A stretch of 64,000 bases of DNA from Rathayibacter agropyri (GCF_013249015.1 NZ_JABRPL010000001.1:186001-250000); one strand, 5' to 3'; shown: positions 24,770-33,835, counted from the stretch's first letter. Numbers and translations are program-made. The notes: generated by a model from the letters alone, not told the origin.

Positions 24770-26215
24770 ATGAGACGAGCGAAAATCGTCGCCACCCTCG
24801 GCCCCGCCACGTCGTCGTACGAGACCATTCGTGCGATCATCGACGCCGGCGTGGATGTGGCTCGCATGAACCTTAGCCACGGCAGCTACGACGTCCACGA
24901 GGGCGTCTACCGCATCGTTCGTCAGGCGGCGGACGACGCCGGTCGCGCGGTCGCGGTCCTGGTCGACCTACAGGGTCCGAAGATCCGCCTGGGCAAGTTC
25001 GAGGGCGGCCCGTACGCTCTCGCCGAGGGTGACGTCTTCACGATCACCACGGAAGACGTCCTCGGCACCAAGGAACTCTCCGGCACCACCTTCAAGGGCC
25101 TGCCGGACGACGTGAACCCGGGCGACATGCTCCTGATCGACGACGGCAAGGTCGCGGTCCGCGTCACCGCCGTCGACGGCCCGCGCGTCGTCACCGAGGT
25201 CGTGGTCCCCGGCAACGTCTCGAACAACAAGGGCATCAACCTGCCCGGTGTCGCCGTCAACGTCCCTGCGCTCTCGCAGAAGGACGAGGACGACCTGCGC
25301 TGGGCGATCCGCCTCGGTGCCGACATCATCGCGCTCTCCTTCGTGCGCAGCGCGAGCGACATCGTCCGCGTGCACGAGATCATGGCGGAGGAGGGCCGCA
25401 AGGCTCCCGTGATCGCCAAGATCGAGAAGCCGCAGGCGGTCGACAACCTGCAGGAGATCATCGACGTCTTCGACGGCATCATGGTCGCCCGCGGTGACCT
25501 GGGCGTCGAGCTTCCCCTCGAGGCCGTGCCGATCGTGCAGAAGCGCGCCGTGGAACTCGCACGGCGCTGGGCGAAGCCGGTCATCGTCGCCACGCAGATG
25601 CTCGAGTCGATGATCGAGAGCCCGCGCCCCACCCGCGCCGAGGCCTCCGATGTCGCGAACGCGATTCTCGACGGCGCGGACGCGGTCATGCTCTCGGGCG
25701 AGACCAGCGTCGGCGCGTGGCCCGTCGTCACCGTGCAGACCATGGCGCGCATCGTCGAATCCACGGAGGAACACGGCCTGGAGCGGATTCCGCCGCTCGG
25801 ATCGAAGCCCCGCACCCAGGGCGGATCGGTCACCCTGGCGGCCGCTGAGGTTGCGGAGTTCGTCGAGGCGAAGTTCCTCTGCGTGTTCACGGAGTCGGGC
25901 GACTCGGTGCGCCGGATGACCCGCCTGCGCCACGGCATCCCGATCATCGGGTTCACGCCGGAGCCCGCCGTCCGGCGCCGGATGGCGCTCAACTGGGGTG
26001 TGCAGTCATTCGTCACGCCGCGCGTGAACCACACGGATGCGATGTTTGCGCAGGTGGACGCGGTGCTGCTGCGCGAGGGCCTCGCCCAGCCCGGCGAGAT
26101 CGTCGTCGTTGTCTCCGGGTCGCCTCCCGGACGCGCCGGCACCACCAACGACATGCGGGTGCACGTCGTCGGCTCGTCCAGTTCGACCGACCGCGTCGAG
26201 AACTGGGACCACTGA
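24770..26215 (+). CDS. pyk: Pyruvate kinase
   Basis: Makes pyruvate and ATP from phosphoenolpyruvate. The 481-residue protein begins RRAKIVATLGPATSS and contains MNLSHG, the active-site IAKIEKPQAV, the metal-binding ARGDLGVELP and ATQMLESMIESPRPTRAE. ATG 24770 follows CGGAG with 10-nt spacing. A TAGTCT -10 box at 24688-24693 gives a leader of about 75 nt after gltD. It converges with the epimerase gene on the opposite strand. Confidence 0.97.
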   Translation: MRRAKIVATLGPATSSYETIRAIIDAGVDVARMNLSHGSYDVHEGVYRIVRQAADDAGRAVAVLVDLQGPKIRLGKFEGGPYALAEGDVFTITTEDVLGTKELSGTTFKGLPDDVNPGDMLLIDDGKVAVRVTAVDGPRVVTEVVVPGNVSNNKGINLPGVAVNVPALSQKDEDDLRWAIRLGADIIALSFVRSASDIVRVHEIMAEEGRKAPVIAKIEKPQAVDNLQEIIDVFDGIMVARGDLGVELPLEAVPIVQKRAVELARRWAKPVIVATQMLESMIESPRPTRAEASDVANAILDGADAVMLSGETSVGAWPVVTVQTMARIVESTEEHGLERIPPLGSKPRTQGGSVTLAAAEVAEFVEAKFLCVFTESGDSVRRMTRLRHGIPIIGFTPEPAVRRRMALNWGVQSFVTPRVNHTDAMFAQVDAVLLREGLAQPGEIVVVVSGSPPGRAGTTNDMRVHVVGSSSSTDRVENWDH

Positions 26216-26294
26216 GTCCACAGCAGGTCGTTTCCGCCGCGCCTGTTCGAGGTGACGGTCGTGTCGAGTCGTCGCGAGCGGTTGCTTCAGCACG

Positions 26295-26312
26295 ACGAAG
26301 GCAGCCCTTCGT
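26295..26312. terminator. Hairpin between convergent pyk and aldose epimerase genes
   Basis: ACGAAGG (26295-26301) and CCTTCGT (26306-26312) form a perfect 7-bp stem with a 4-nt loop in the 128-nt gap between two convergent genes. It could terminate transcription from both sides. No T run follows on either strand, so the call rests on position and stem stability. Confidence 0.45.
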
Positions 26313-26343
26313 GACGAGTCGATCCGGCTGTGGTGCGAGGGTG

Positions 26344-27228
26344 CTAGACGAGTGTGATGCTGAAGGACTGCCTCCGCTGCTCGCCGGGGGCGAGGACGAG
26401 CTGGCGTGGCTTGTCGATGATGTCGCCGTCCCAGCCCTCCGGGGTTGGGATGCTCTTCCAGGGTTCGAGACAGACGAAGGGCGCGCCGACCGGCTTCCAG
26501 ATGCCGACCACATCGAAGTCGCCGGTATCGACCTCGATGGAGTGGGCCGCTCCGTCCGCTTCGAGGCGGAGTGAGCGGCGGCGCGGCTCGTCGAAGATCA
26601 TTACTCCCTCGTCGAAGTGCGCATCGGTGACCGTCAGCACTCCGTTCGTCAGTGGTGCGGGGTGGCGTTGGGCGACCAGCAGGTTCTCGGGGGCGCGGCG
26701 GTACCCCTCCGGTTCGGGCTGGGCGAAGCGGATGCGGTGCTCGCCGTGGCCGCCCGGGAGCGGCAGGGCGAACGCGGGGTGGTTGCCGACCGAGACTCCG
26801 AGCGTGGTCGTTCCGCGATTCTCGACGGTCTGGGTGATCCGTAGCGTCGATCCGGTGACCGCGTAGGCGACGAGCAGTGTCCAGTCGAAGGGGAAGACCG
26901 CCCGGGTCGCGTCGTCGCTGCGGAGCCGGAAGACGGCCTCGTCGCCCGAGACACCGGCGAGGTCGAAGACGCGGTCGCGCGCAAAGCCGTGCTGTCCCAT
27001 TTGGTAATCGACCCCCTGGTGATGCAGGGTGTCGCCGGGCAGGCGTCCGATGATCGGGAAGAGCACCGGTGCGTGCCTGCGCCACTCGGGACCCGCCTGC
27101 CACAGGTACTCGCGGCCCTCACCATCGCGGAGCGACGTCATCTCGGCTCCGGCGGTGGTCAGCGCGAGACGGAGGCTGTCGCTGCCGAGGGTGAGAACGG
27201 TGGGCTCGGAGGAGTCGCTGCTGCTCAT
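26344..27228 (-). CDS. Aldose 1-epimerase family protein
   Basis: A 294-residue galactose mutarotase-fold protein, probably interconverting alpha and beta anomers of an aldose or a related sugar phosphate. Family landmarks are the early LTTAGAEMTSLRDGEGREYLWQ, the active-site histidine in VGNHPAFALPL, and the late glutamate region PFVCLEPWKSIPTPEGW. It is the YeaD/YphB-like cytosolic type without a signal peptide. Upstream of ATG 27228 a CAGAAT box lies 6 nt before the start, resembling the leaderless promoters elsewhere in the window. Its substrate cannot be told from sequence. Confidence 0.88.
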   Translation of the reverse strand: MSSSDSSEPTVLTLGSDSLRLALTTAGAEMTSLRDGEGREYLWQAGPEWRRHAPVLFPIIGRLPGDTLHHQGVDYQMGQHGFARDRVFDLAGVSGDEAVFRLRSDDATRAVFPFDWTLLVAYAVTGSTLRITQTVENRGTTTLGVSVGNHPAFALPLPGGHGEHRIRFAQPEPEGYRRAPENLLVAQRHPAPLTNGVLTVTDAHFDEGVMIFDEPRRRSLRLEADGAAHSIEVDTGDFDVVGIWKPVGAPFVCLEPWKSIPTPEGWDGDIIDKPRQLVLAPGEQRRQSFSITLV

Positions 27229-27305
27229 CCTCCGATTCTGCCCGCCGCGGCCGTGGGGGCGGGTGCCCGGGGAAGTGTGTCGGAGGTGCGTGACAGCATG
27301 GGGCG

Positions 27306-30300
27306 ATGCCCTCCGAGTCGCCTTCCCCGTCCTTCTGGCGCGCCCGCGTCGGTGAGCTCAGCGGCTCGGTCGATGACGGCACAGCCCCCGTGCTCAGGCC
27401 GACCGTGCTCACGCCGATCGGTCTGCAGTTCGAGCTGCGGAGGCTCGTGCGTCGGGCTGACGATCCGTGGCGTGCACCGGCGAGCGAGCGGGTCACGGCC
27501 AGGGGGTACGACCCGCAGGAGCGACGGGAGCACCGCCTTGCGACGCGCCCCGTGGTCCAGGGCAGGGGAGGAGCCTGGAACCGCACGACCCTCACCTGGA
27601 AGTCGCTGAACTTCCAGACCCATCGGCTCTCCCTCGACCCGGGGCACCAGCGCTGGTTCGCCGAGTTCGCCGCCCTGCACCGCGCGACCCGCACGGTACA
27701 TCTGGGGCAGGATCCCGACTGGATCCACCTTGACGACTACGAGAGCCCGCTGCTCTGGCGGCTCCTCGAGCAGGCGCAGGAGTCGGGCATCCGCTTGCTC
27801 GCGCCCGAGAAGGGCAGCGTCCGACTCGGTGGTCTTGTGCACGTGGGGGTGAGCGTGTCCGACGACTCCGGCACCCTGCACCTGCGGCCCGTTCTCCGCA
27901 TCGACGGGGAGGAGTTTCCGCTCGAGTCGGCGCGGCCCGTCGCGCGACACGGCGTCTACGCGGTCGAGAGCGGCGACCCGTCGTCACTCCTCCTCGCCCC
28001 GGCACCCCTGCCCTTCGGCGACGAGGAGCTGCGGCTGCTCGATCATCCGGACGCGACCGCGGTACCCGCGCAGGATGTGCCCGAGTTCATCCGCGAGCAT
28101 CTGCCCGCCCTGCGGAGCCGTGTCGCGCTGCGGGAGGAGGCCGTCGACCTGGTGCTCGAGGAACCCGAGCCGCCTCGCCTCGTCTGCACGGTGTCCTTCG
28201 AGCCCCGGCGGGTGGTGCGGGTCGGCTGGCACTGGCGGCGAACGCCGGATCGCGCGAGCGAGCTCGATGGCACGGCCGACCCCGCGCGTGAGCGGGCGGT
28301 CCTGCGCCGGGTGCGCTCGGTCCTGGCCGAGGCGGGGTCGACGCTCGTGCCGGAGCCGGGAGCGACCACCGTGCTGCGGGGCGCCGACGCGGCGGTGTTT
28401 GTGGTCGAGCAGCTCCCCGCACTCGAGATGGTGGGCGGTGTGCGCGTCGAGCGGGAGGGAGCCGCTCCCGACTACCGCCTCCTGAACGGGCCGCTCACGC
28501 TCACGATCACCGCCGTCGACACCGAGAACGCTGACTGGTTTGACCTCGGCGTCGTGGTGACGATCGGTGACGCGACCGTGCCGTTCCTCCCGCTCTTTCG
28601 CGCTCTCGCAGCGGGCGGCGACCGCATCCGACTGGTCGACCACTCCTACCTCTCGCTCGCGCACCCCGGTCTCGACCGGCTCCGCGAGCTGCTGGCTTGC
28701 GCCGACGAGCTCGACGAGTGGGAAACGGGTCCGCGCCTCGGCCGGCACCAGAGCGCCCTGTGGGACGAGCTGGAGGAGTTGGCCGACGAGAGCATCGCGT
28801 CCGACGCCTGGCGCGATGTGCTCGCCGCCGCCCTGGCCGCCGGCTCCCCGGAGGACGTGGCGCCGCCCGCGGGGCTGATCGCGCGGCTCCGCCCCTATCA
28901 GCGTGAGGGCTACGCCTGGCTGGTGCACCGCCTGGGCGCCGGGCTCGGCGGGATCCTCGCTGACGACATGGGGCTCGGCAAGACTCTGCAGGCGCTCGCG
29001 ATGATGCTTCACGCGGTCGAGGAGGCGCGCCGCACCGACACGCGCAGGGCGCCGTTCCTCGTGGTCGCCCCCACCTCGGTCGTGTCCGGCTGGCGCGCGG
29101 AGGCCGAGCGTTTCGCTCCGGGCCTCAGCGTTCACGTCGTCGGCAGCGCGCGGGAGGAGTCGATCGCCGCGATCCCCGCCCACGCCGACGTCGTGCTCAC
29201 CAGCTACGCGGTGCTGCGGCTCGGCGGCGAGCAGTGGGCGGCGCGGGAGTGGTCGGCGCTGATCCTCGACGAAGCGCAGTTCGTGAAGAATCCCGCGTCG
29301 CAGACCCATCGTGCGGCCCGAGGCATCGGCGCCCCCGTCACGATCGCCCTCACCGGCACGCCGCTCGAAAACTCGCTGGACGAGCTGTGGGCCGTGCTCG
29401 CGCTGGTCGCCCCCGGGTTGCTGCCTCCGCTCCGGAGGTTCCGGGAGGAGTACACCCGGCCGATCCTGCACGCCCAGGTGCCGATCGGCATCGTCTCGCC
29501 TCGATCGTCGCTTCGGCCGGGCCGGTCGGACGGGCGGACGCTTCCCCACGCGGAGGGCGCGCGACGCCGCCTCGAGCGCCTGCGCCGCCGGATCCGCCCC
29601 TTCCTGCTTCGCCGCACGAAGGAGGCGGTCGCCCCGGAGCTGCCCGAGAAGCAGGAGCAGACGATCGAGGTCGTGCTCACCCCGGCCCACCGCGTGCTCT
29701 ATGACGGCTACCTCCAGCGCGAGCGGCGCAAGCTCCTCGGGCTTGTCGATGATCTCGACCGCCAGCGGTTCACCGTGTTCCGCTCGCTCACCCTCCTGCG
29801 CCTGCTCGCGCTCGACGCCTCGCTGGTCGATCCTGCCTACCGGCACGTGCCCTCCGCCAAGCTCGACGTGCTCGTCGAGCAGCTGGACGACGTCCTTGCC
29901 GAGGGGCGTCGGGCGCTCGTGTTCAGTACCTTCACCTCCTACCTGGAGCGGGCCGGGGAGCGGCTGCGGCGCCGCGGCATCCCCTTCGTCCAGCTCGACG
30001 GCTCCACCCGTGACCGAGCCGGAGTGATCGAGGAGTTTCGCTCGGGGGCGGCGCCGGTCTTCCTGATCAGCCTCAAGGCGGGCGGCACCGGCCTCACCCT
30101 CACCGAAGCCGACCACGTCTTCGTCCTCGACCCCTGGTGGAATCCCGCCGCCGAGGCGCAGGCCGTCGATCGAGCGCACCGGATCGGTCAGGAGCGCCGG
30201 GTCAACGTCTACCGGCTGGTCGCGAAGGACACGATCGAGGAGAAAATTGTGCGCCTCCAGGAGCGCAAGGGGCGGCTCAGTACCGCGGTGCTCGATGAGG

Positions 30301-30359
30301 GCGAGCTCTTCGCGCGGGCGCTGACAGCGGATGACGTGCGCGAGCTGCTCGCGGAATGA
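27306..30359 (+). CDS. SNF2-family DEAD/DEAH-box ATPase
   Basis: A 1017-residue SWI2/SNF2 ATPase that probably translocates on double-stranded DNA or remodels protein-DNA complexes. The C-terminal half has all helicase motifs: GILADDMGLGKTLQAL (about 550), VVAPTSVVSGWRAE, the DEAQ box ILDEAQFVKN, ALTGTPLENS, LRRTKEAV, VFSTFTSYLERAGERL and the GGTGLTLTEADHVFVLDPWWNPAAEAQAVDRAHRIGQ block. The N-terminal 500 residues are not assigned to a known fold; I see no CxC...CxH zinc motif of the SWIM domain often fused to actinobacterial relatives. The gene is divergent from the epimerase. Confidence 0.9.
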   Translation: MPSESPSPSFWRARVGELSGSVDDGTAPVLRPTVLTPIGLQFELRRLVRRADDPWRAPASERVTARGYDPQERREHRLATRPVVQGRGGAWNRTTLTWKSLNFQTHRLSLDPGHQRWFAEFAALHRATRTVHLGQDPDWIHLDDYESPLLWRLLEQAQESGIRLLAPEKGSVRLGGLVHVGVSVSDDSGTLHLRPVLRIDGEEFPLESARPVARHGVYAVESGDPSSLLLAPAPLPFGDEELRLLDHPDATAVPAQDVPEFIREHLPALRSRVALREEAVDLVLEEPEPPRLVCTVSFEPRRVVRVGWHWRRTPDRASELDGTADPARERAVLRRVRSVLAEAGSTLVPEPGATTVLRGADAAVFVVEQLPALEMVGGVRVEREGAAPDYRLLNGPLTLTITAVDTENADWFDLGVVVTIGDATVPFLPLFRALAAGGDRIRLVDHSYLSLAHPGLDRLRELLACADELDEWETGPRLGRHQSALWDELEELADESIASDAWRDVLAAALAAGSPEDVAPPAGLIARLRPYQREGYAWLVHRLGAGLGGILADDMGLGKTLQALAMMLHAVEEARRTDTRRAPFLVVAPTSVVSGWRAEAERFAPGLSVHVVGSAREESIAAIPAHADVVLTSYAVLRLGGEQWAAREWSALILDEAQFVKNPASQTHRAARGIGAPVTIALTGTPLENSLDELWAVLALVAPGLLPPLRRFREEYTRPILHAQVPIGIVSPRSSLRPGRSDGRTLPHAEGARRRLERLRRRIRPFLLRRTKEAVAPELPEKQEQTIEVVLTPAHRVLYDGYLQRERRKLLGLVDDLDRQRFTVFRSLTLLRLLALDASLVDPAYRHVPSAKLDVLVEQLDDVLAEGRRALVFSTFTSYLERAGERLRRRGIPFVQLDGSTRDRAGVIEEFRSGAAPVFLISLKAGGTGLTLTEADHVFVLDPWWNPAAEAQAVDRAHRIGQERRVNVYRLVAKDTIEEKIVRLQERKGRLSTAVLDEGELFARALTADDVRELLAE

Positions 30360-30432
30360 CCGCGACCCCCAGGCCGCTCTCGACCGCATCGCGCGGCTGG
30401 ATCGCGCGCCGGCCGGTGCCTCCTGAGCTGAT

Positions 30433-30471
30433 TTTCCGAACACCTGTCCGGGAAGTGGTATGGTAGTGATA
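30433..30471 (+). promoter_or_regulatory. TetR-gene promoter with a 22-bp operator-like palindrome
   Basis: CCGAACACCTGTCCGG at 30436-30451 is an inverted repeat of the form CCGnACA-N2-TGTnCGG, extended by TT (30433-30434) and AA (30453-30454) to 22 bp. It lies 5 nt upstream of a TATGGT -10 box at 30459-30464, which is 7 nt before the ATG at 30472. This is the geometry expected for autorepression by the TetR-family product. It may also control carD through the same transcript. Confidence 0.55.
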
Positions 30472-31170
30472 ATGTCTTCCGTTCGCCTCGCCCCCGTGCA
30501 CCCGGCGGACCATTCCTCTTCTTCGGGTGTTGCACATCCCGGGTCCGCAGATCCGCGCAGTCGGCGCACGCGCGGCCGGGTGTTCGACGCGGTCGAGCGC
30601 CTCGTCATGCAGAGCGGAGGAGAGCGGGCCGAGGGTATCGCCGTGAGCGACATCGTCCGCGAGGCGGGTATCAGCCGCAGCTCCTTCTACGCGCACTTCG
30701 ACGACGCGGCCGCGGTCGCATCCGCGCTGCTCCGCGAAGACCTCCTGGTCGCCGACGTCACCGCGGGCGATGCTGGCGACCGCACCGGCGCGCAGGCGCT
30801 GCGCCGTGGCTACTCCCGCCTTGTCGAGCGCCTGGTCGACCGCCACGCGTTCCACGCTCGCCTGCGCGCTCGCGCCTCCGCCCGGGTCGCCTCCGACGAC
30901 GCCGTTCTCGACACGGCCCTCGCCCTGCACCGCGCTGTGCTCGCCCGGGCCGACGTCCCGAGCACCGTCGATGCCGAGTTCACCGTCACGTTCGCCGCCG
31001 GCGGCGTGCTGGCCGTCGTGGGCGCCTGGCTCGCCGGCTCTCTCGACGGCACCGACGAGGAGCTGGTCGAGCACCTCGTCTCCCTTTTGCCGACGTGGCT
31101 CGTCGCGGCTCCGCTGTGCCACCCTGCCTCCCCACCCCCACTACGCCCCACGATGAAAGGCACGACATGA
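30472..31170 (+). CDS. TetR-family transcriptional regulator
   Basis: A 232-residue regulator with an N-terminal helix-turn-helix at about residues 45-75 (IAVSDIVREAGISRSSFYAHFDD) and a ligand-binding C-terminal domain with no recognisable specificity. I chose ATG 30472 because a TATGGT box ends 7 nt upstream; ATG 30460 overlaps that box. An operator-like palindrome lies just upstream. Its TGA overlaps the carD start, so the two are probably co-transcribed and coupled, which is unusual for carD. No ligand can be inferred. Confidence 0.87.
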   Translation: MSSVRLAPVHPADHSSSSGVAHPGSADPRSRRTRGRVFDAVERLVMQSGGERAEGIAVSDIVREAGISRSSFYAHFDDAAAVASALLREDLLVADVTAGDAGDRTGAQALRRGYSRLVERLVDRHAFHARLRARASARVASDDAVLDTALALHRAVLARADVPSTVDAEFTVTFAAGGVLAVVGAWLAGSLDGTDEELVEHLVSLLPTWLVAAPLCHPASPPPLRPTMKGTT

Positions 31171-31658
31171 TGACATTCGAGGTCGGCGAGACCCTGGTCT
31201 ACCCGCACCACGGAGCGGTGACGATTACCGGGCTCGAAAAGCGCTCGGTCAAGGGCATCGAGAAGACGTTCATGACCATGAACGTGCACACCAGCGAACT
31301 GACGATCACCCTCCCCGTCGAGAACGCCGAACTCGTCGGTGTCCGCGAGATCATCGACGACGCTGGGGTCCAGGCCGTCTATGACGTCCTGCGCAGCGAT
31401 GTTGCGGAGGAGGCCAGCAACTGGTCGCGCCGCTTCAAGGCCAACCAGGAAAAGATGGCGAGCGGCAGCGTCTACCGCGTCAGCGAGGTCGTCCGCGACC
31501 TGTGGCGTCGCGAGCAGGCGGGTGGCGTCTCGGCCGGCGAGAAGCGGATGCTCCTCAAGGCCCGTCAAATCCTGGTGTCCGAACTCTCGCTCGCCCTCAA
31601 GGGCACGGACGAGGAGGCCTCGGCCACCCTCGACGAGGTCCTCGCTTCGGCGATCTAA
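31167..31658 (+). CDS. carD: CarD-family RNA polymerase-binding regulator
   Basis: CarD binds the RNA polymerase beta subunit and stabilises open complexes at rRNA and other promoters. The 163-residue protein starts MMTFEVGETLVYPHHGAVTI, the RNA polymerase-interaction domain, and has a helical DNA-binding C-terminal half with WSRRFKANQEKMASG and the conserved tryptophan in VVRDLWRREQ. AAAGG at 31156-31160 precedes ATG 31167 by 6 nt and ATG 31170 by 9 nt; either may be used. It overlaps the TetR gene and converges on the adenylate kinase gene 22 nt away. Confidence 0.93.
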   Translation: MMTFEVGETLVYPHHGAVTITGLEKRSVKGIEKTFMTMNVHTSELTITLPVENAELVGVREIIDDAGVQAVYDVLRSDVAEEASNWSRRFKANQEKMASGSVYRVSEVVRDLWRREQAGGVSAGEKRMLLKARQILVSELSLALKGTDEEASATLDEVLASAI

Positions 31659-31680
31659 CCTCCTGTCGCGGCGGGCCGGC

Positions 31681-32247
31681 TCACTCGGGTCGGCACGCCG
31701 CGAGGATCCGCGCGGCCACCTCGTCCTGCGCGGCCGAGCCGTCGATCCGAGCGAGCAAGCCTTGCTCGTCGTAGACGTCGGCCAGCGGAGCCGTCTCGCG
31801 CTCGTAGACCTCGATGCGATTCCGCACCACCTCGGGGTCGTCGTCGGCGCGGCCCTGCTCGGCTGAGCGTGCGTGCAGTCGGGCGAGGACGATGTCCGGG
31901 TCTGCCGTCAGCAGCACGACGCGCGAGAGCGGAGTGCCGCGCTCGTCGAGCATCGTCGAGAGGGCGCCCACCTGGGCGAGAGTGCGCGGATAGCCGTCGA
32001 GGATGAAGCCGTCGCGGGCGTCCGCTTCGTCGATGCGCTCGGCGACCAGGGCGTTCGTCACCTCGTCCGGCACGTACTCCCCGGTCTCGACGAGCGCGCG
32101 CAGGCGCCGACCCAGTTCGCTGCCGTCGGCGACGTGCGCGCGGAACAGTTCCCCCGTGGAGATCGCTGGCACGCCCAGCTCGCGGGCCAGAATGGCCGCC
32201 TGGGTGCCCTTGCCCACGCCGGGCGGGCCCATCATAATGACGCGCAT
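31681..32247 (-). CDS. adk: Adenylate kinase
   Basis: A 188-residue nucleoside monophosphate kinase with the P-loop MGPPGVGKGTQAA (residues 7-19), AMP-binding ISTGELFR and the DGYPRT motif, and a short LID segment (HARSAEQGRADDD), as in actinobacterial adenylate kinases without zinc. It transfers phosphate between ATP and AMP. Actinobacteria usually encode adk next to secY in the ribosomal protein operon, so this copy, convergent with carD, is either a relocated gene or a second enzyme. GGAGGACG precedes the ATG on the minus strand. Confidence 0.88.
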   Translation of the reverse strand: MRVIMMGPPGVGKGTQAAILARELGVPAISTGELFRAHVADGSELGRRLRALVETGEYVPDEVTNALVAERIDEADARDGFILDGYPRTLAQVGALSTMLDERGTPLSRVVLLTADPDIVLARLHARSAEQGRADDDPEVVRNRIEVYERETAPLADVYDEQGLLARIDGSAAQDEVAARILAACRPE

Positions 32248-32349
32248 CGCTCGTCCTCCTCGGTGTCGTCAGGTGATCGTAGCGGTGCAGCGCGGCGAAA
32301 GCGGTGCTGACGACGCCCGTAGGCTGGCGGGACGAGCCGAGGAGGAACG

Positions 32350-32874
32350 ATGCCCGGAGCACTCGGTGCCGCGCAGGCCGCAGCGGATCTCGCGGCACTC
32401 CTGCACGAGGTGTCCGCCGAACTCGACGCTCGCCACGTCGCCGATCAGGCACTCGCCGAGTTGCGCACCCCCCGCGCGATCCTCGGCTTTCGTCGAAAGC
32501 CCGTCATGGCTCCGGTCACTCGCGCCTGGCGCCTCGGCGTCGTGCTGCTTGGTCACGGGGGCGAACTCTTTGCCACTGGCTCCGTGACGCGCGCGGTCGC
32601 TCCGCTGCACGCCAACAATCAGTCGGAGTCGCAGGAGGAGCGTCGGGAAATTCGCCGCGCCGCCTTCGACGGTCCGTTCCGCGAGGGCGAGATCGTCAAC
32701 TACGGCTGGCGTCGCCTCCGAACGGACGTTGCCGCCCTCGAAGCCGGTGAGGAGCCGCTGGCACTGCGCGATGCCCAGGTGATGGTGCGCTGGGCGCCCC
32801 GCCTCGGCGAGCAGGGCCTGATGCCGCTGCGCCGCTATCTCGCTGAACGCCTCGACCTGTTGGACGCGGACTAA
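32350..32874 (+). CDS. Hypothetical protein
   Basis: A 174-residue soluble protein that I do not recognise. It is basic in the middle (AILGFRRKPVMAPVTRAW) and contains GVVLLGHGGELFATGSVTRAV, then a polar helical stretch NNQSESQEERREIRRAAFDGPFREGE split by a short turn, and ends in a leucine-rich helix. No signal peptide or membrane span is visible. GAGGAGG lies just upstream of ATG 32350 and a TAGGCT box at about 32320. It is divergent from adk and convergent with the DarT-like gene, so the context gives no functional hint. Codon use looks native. Confidence 0.75.
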   Translation: MPGALGAAQAAADLAALLHEVSAELDARHVADQALAELRTPRAILGFRRKPVMAPVTRAWRLGVVLLGHGGELFATGSVTRAVAPLHANNQSESQEERREIRRAAFDGPFREGEIVNYGWRRLRTDVAALEAGEEPLALRDAQVMVRWAPRLGEQGLMPLRRYLAERLDLLDAD

Positions 32875-32881
32875 CGCAGCG

Positions 32882-33667
32882 TCACTCCTCCTCGACGACC
32901 GGGTGGAACCACGGCGGGTACATCGCGACCCGGGGCGAGGCATCGACGCCCTCGAAGAGCGCCTTGACCCGTTTCCGGGCGGCGACGGAGGCGACGCCGA
33001 CGGTCGCGACCTCGTCGAGGGGGAAACGCTCGGGCACGAGAGCCTCGGCGCTGCGCAGCGCCGGCTCATCGACCAGGAGGCGCGCGAAGGTGCGCACGAG
33101 GGCGTCGCCCTCGCTGAAGCGGGTGAGCACGTGCGAGGCGTCGCCATCAGTCAGCACGGAGGCGGAGGCGAGAGAGCCGACGAGGATGACGAACTGCGAG
33201 GCCGTCGTCTCCTGAGCGCTCGGCGACCAGTGCGGGGCGACGCGTTCTCCGCGCAGGTCGGCCCAGAGCGCGGCGTCGGGGGAGAGGAAGAAAGGGACGA
33301 AGCCCGCGACGCTCCTGCCGTCCTTCACTTGCACGGCTCGGCGGTGCTCGCGGGTGGTGTCGGCGCTCACGTCGACCGCCGGACGCTCGGTGAGCACCTG
33401 GTCGGCGAGGATCGCACCGGCGGCAACGATCGCCTCGAGGTTGTCGAGGTGGGTGACGTGGTAAATCCGCTGGGCCGCGATGTCGACCTTCGGCAGGGGC
33501 TTTTCCTTGGCCGTGCCGCGAGCCGCAGCACGAGCAGTCGCTGCGCGGGAGGTGCCGGGCACCCGGGCGGGGGCGCGCGTGGCGCGACCGACGGGCTCGG
33601 GGAGCTTGGCGGGGGAGCAGACGTCGCAGAGCGCGATGTCGAGGCCGTGGATGCATTCGGTGGGCAC
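32882..33667 (-). CDS. DarT-like (DUF4433) ssDNA thymidine ADP-ribosyltransferase family protein
   Basis: DarT enzymes attach ADP-ribose from NAD to thymidine in single-stranded DNA and normally act as toxins countered by the macrodomain antitoxin DarG. In this 261-residue protein the fold is suggested by YHVTHLDNLEAIVAAG (68-83), GFVPFFLSPDAALW (121-134), FVILVGSL and AEALVPERFPLDEV, where Glu207 aligns with the DarT catalytic glutamate. An N-terminal CxHGx5CxxC module (Cys5, His7, Cys14, Cys17) may bind metal, and a basic linker follows. I chose GTG 33667 with AAGGA 8 nt upstream. No DarG lies next to it. Assignment is by motif memory, not a search. Confidence 0.65.
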   Translation of the reverse strand: MPTECIHGLDIALCDVCSPAKLPEPVGRATRAPARVPGTSRAATARAAARGTAKEKPLPKVDIAAQRIYHVTHLDNLEAIVAAGAILADQVLTERPAVDVSADTTREHRRAVQVKDGRSVAGFVPFFLSPDAALWADLRGERVAPHWSPSAQETTASQFVILVGSLASASVLTDGDASHVLTRFSEGDALVRTFARLLVDEPALRSAEALVPERFPLDEVATVGVASVAARKRVKALFEGVDASPRVAMYPPWFHPVVEEE

Positions 33668-33835
33668 TCTGGAATCCTTCTGTGCGCGGTCTCGGGATTC
33701 CGGCACAGGGACGACGTTACGCGACCGGGGCGAGGCCGCGGCTCCCGGGCGGCGATCAACGGATGCTCAATCGCCCTGCAGAGCATCGCCTGGGAGGGGC
33801 CGGTCACCCATAACCTGGCGCGTAGCGTGATCGGG

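Noticed and set aside
27984-30653. A long minus-strand open frame of 889 codons opposite the SNF2 gene
   Set aside because: It is antisense to a protein with complete helicase motifs, has a low-complexity Arg/Ala/Gly/Asp-rich composition typical of shadow frames in high-GC DNA, and no ribosome binding site.
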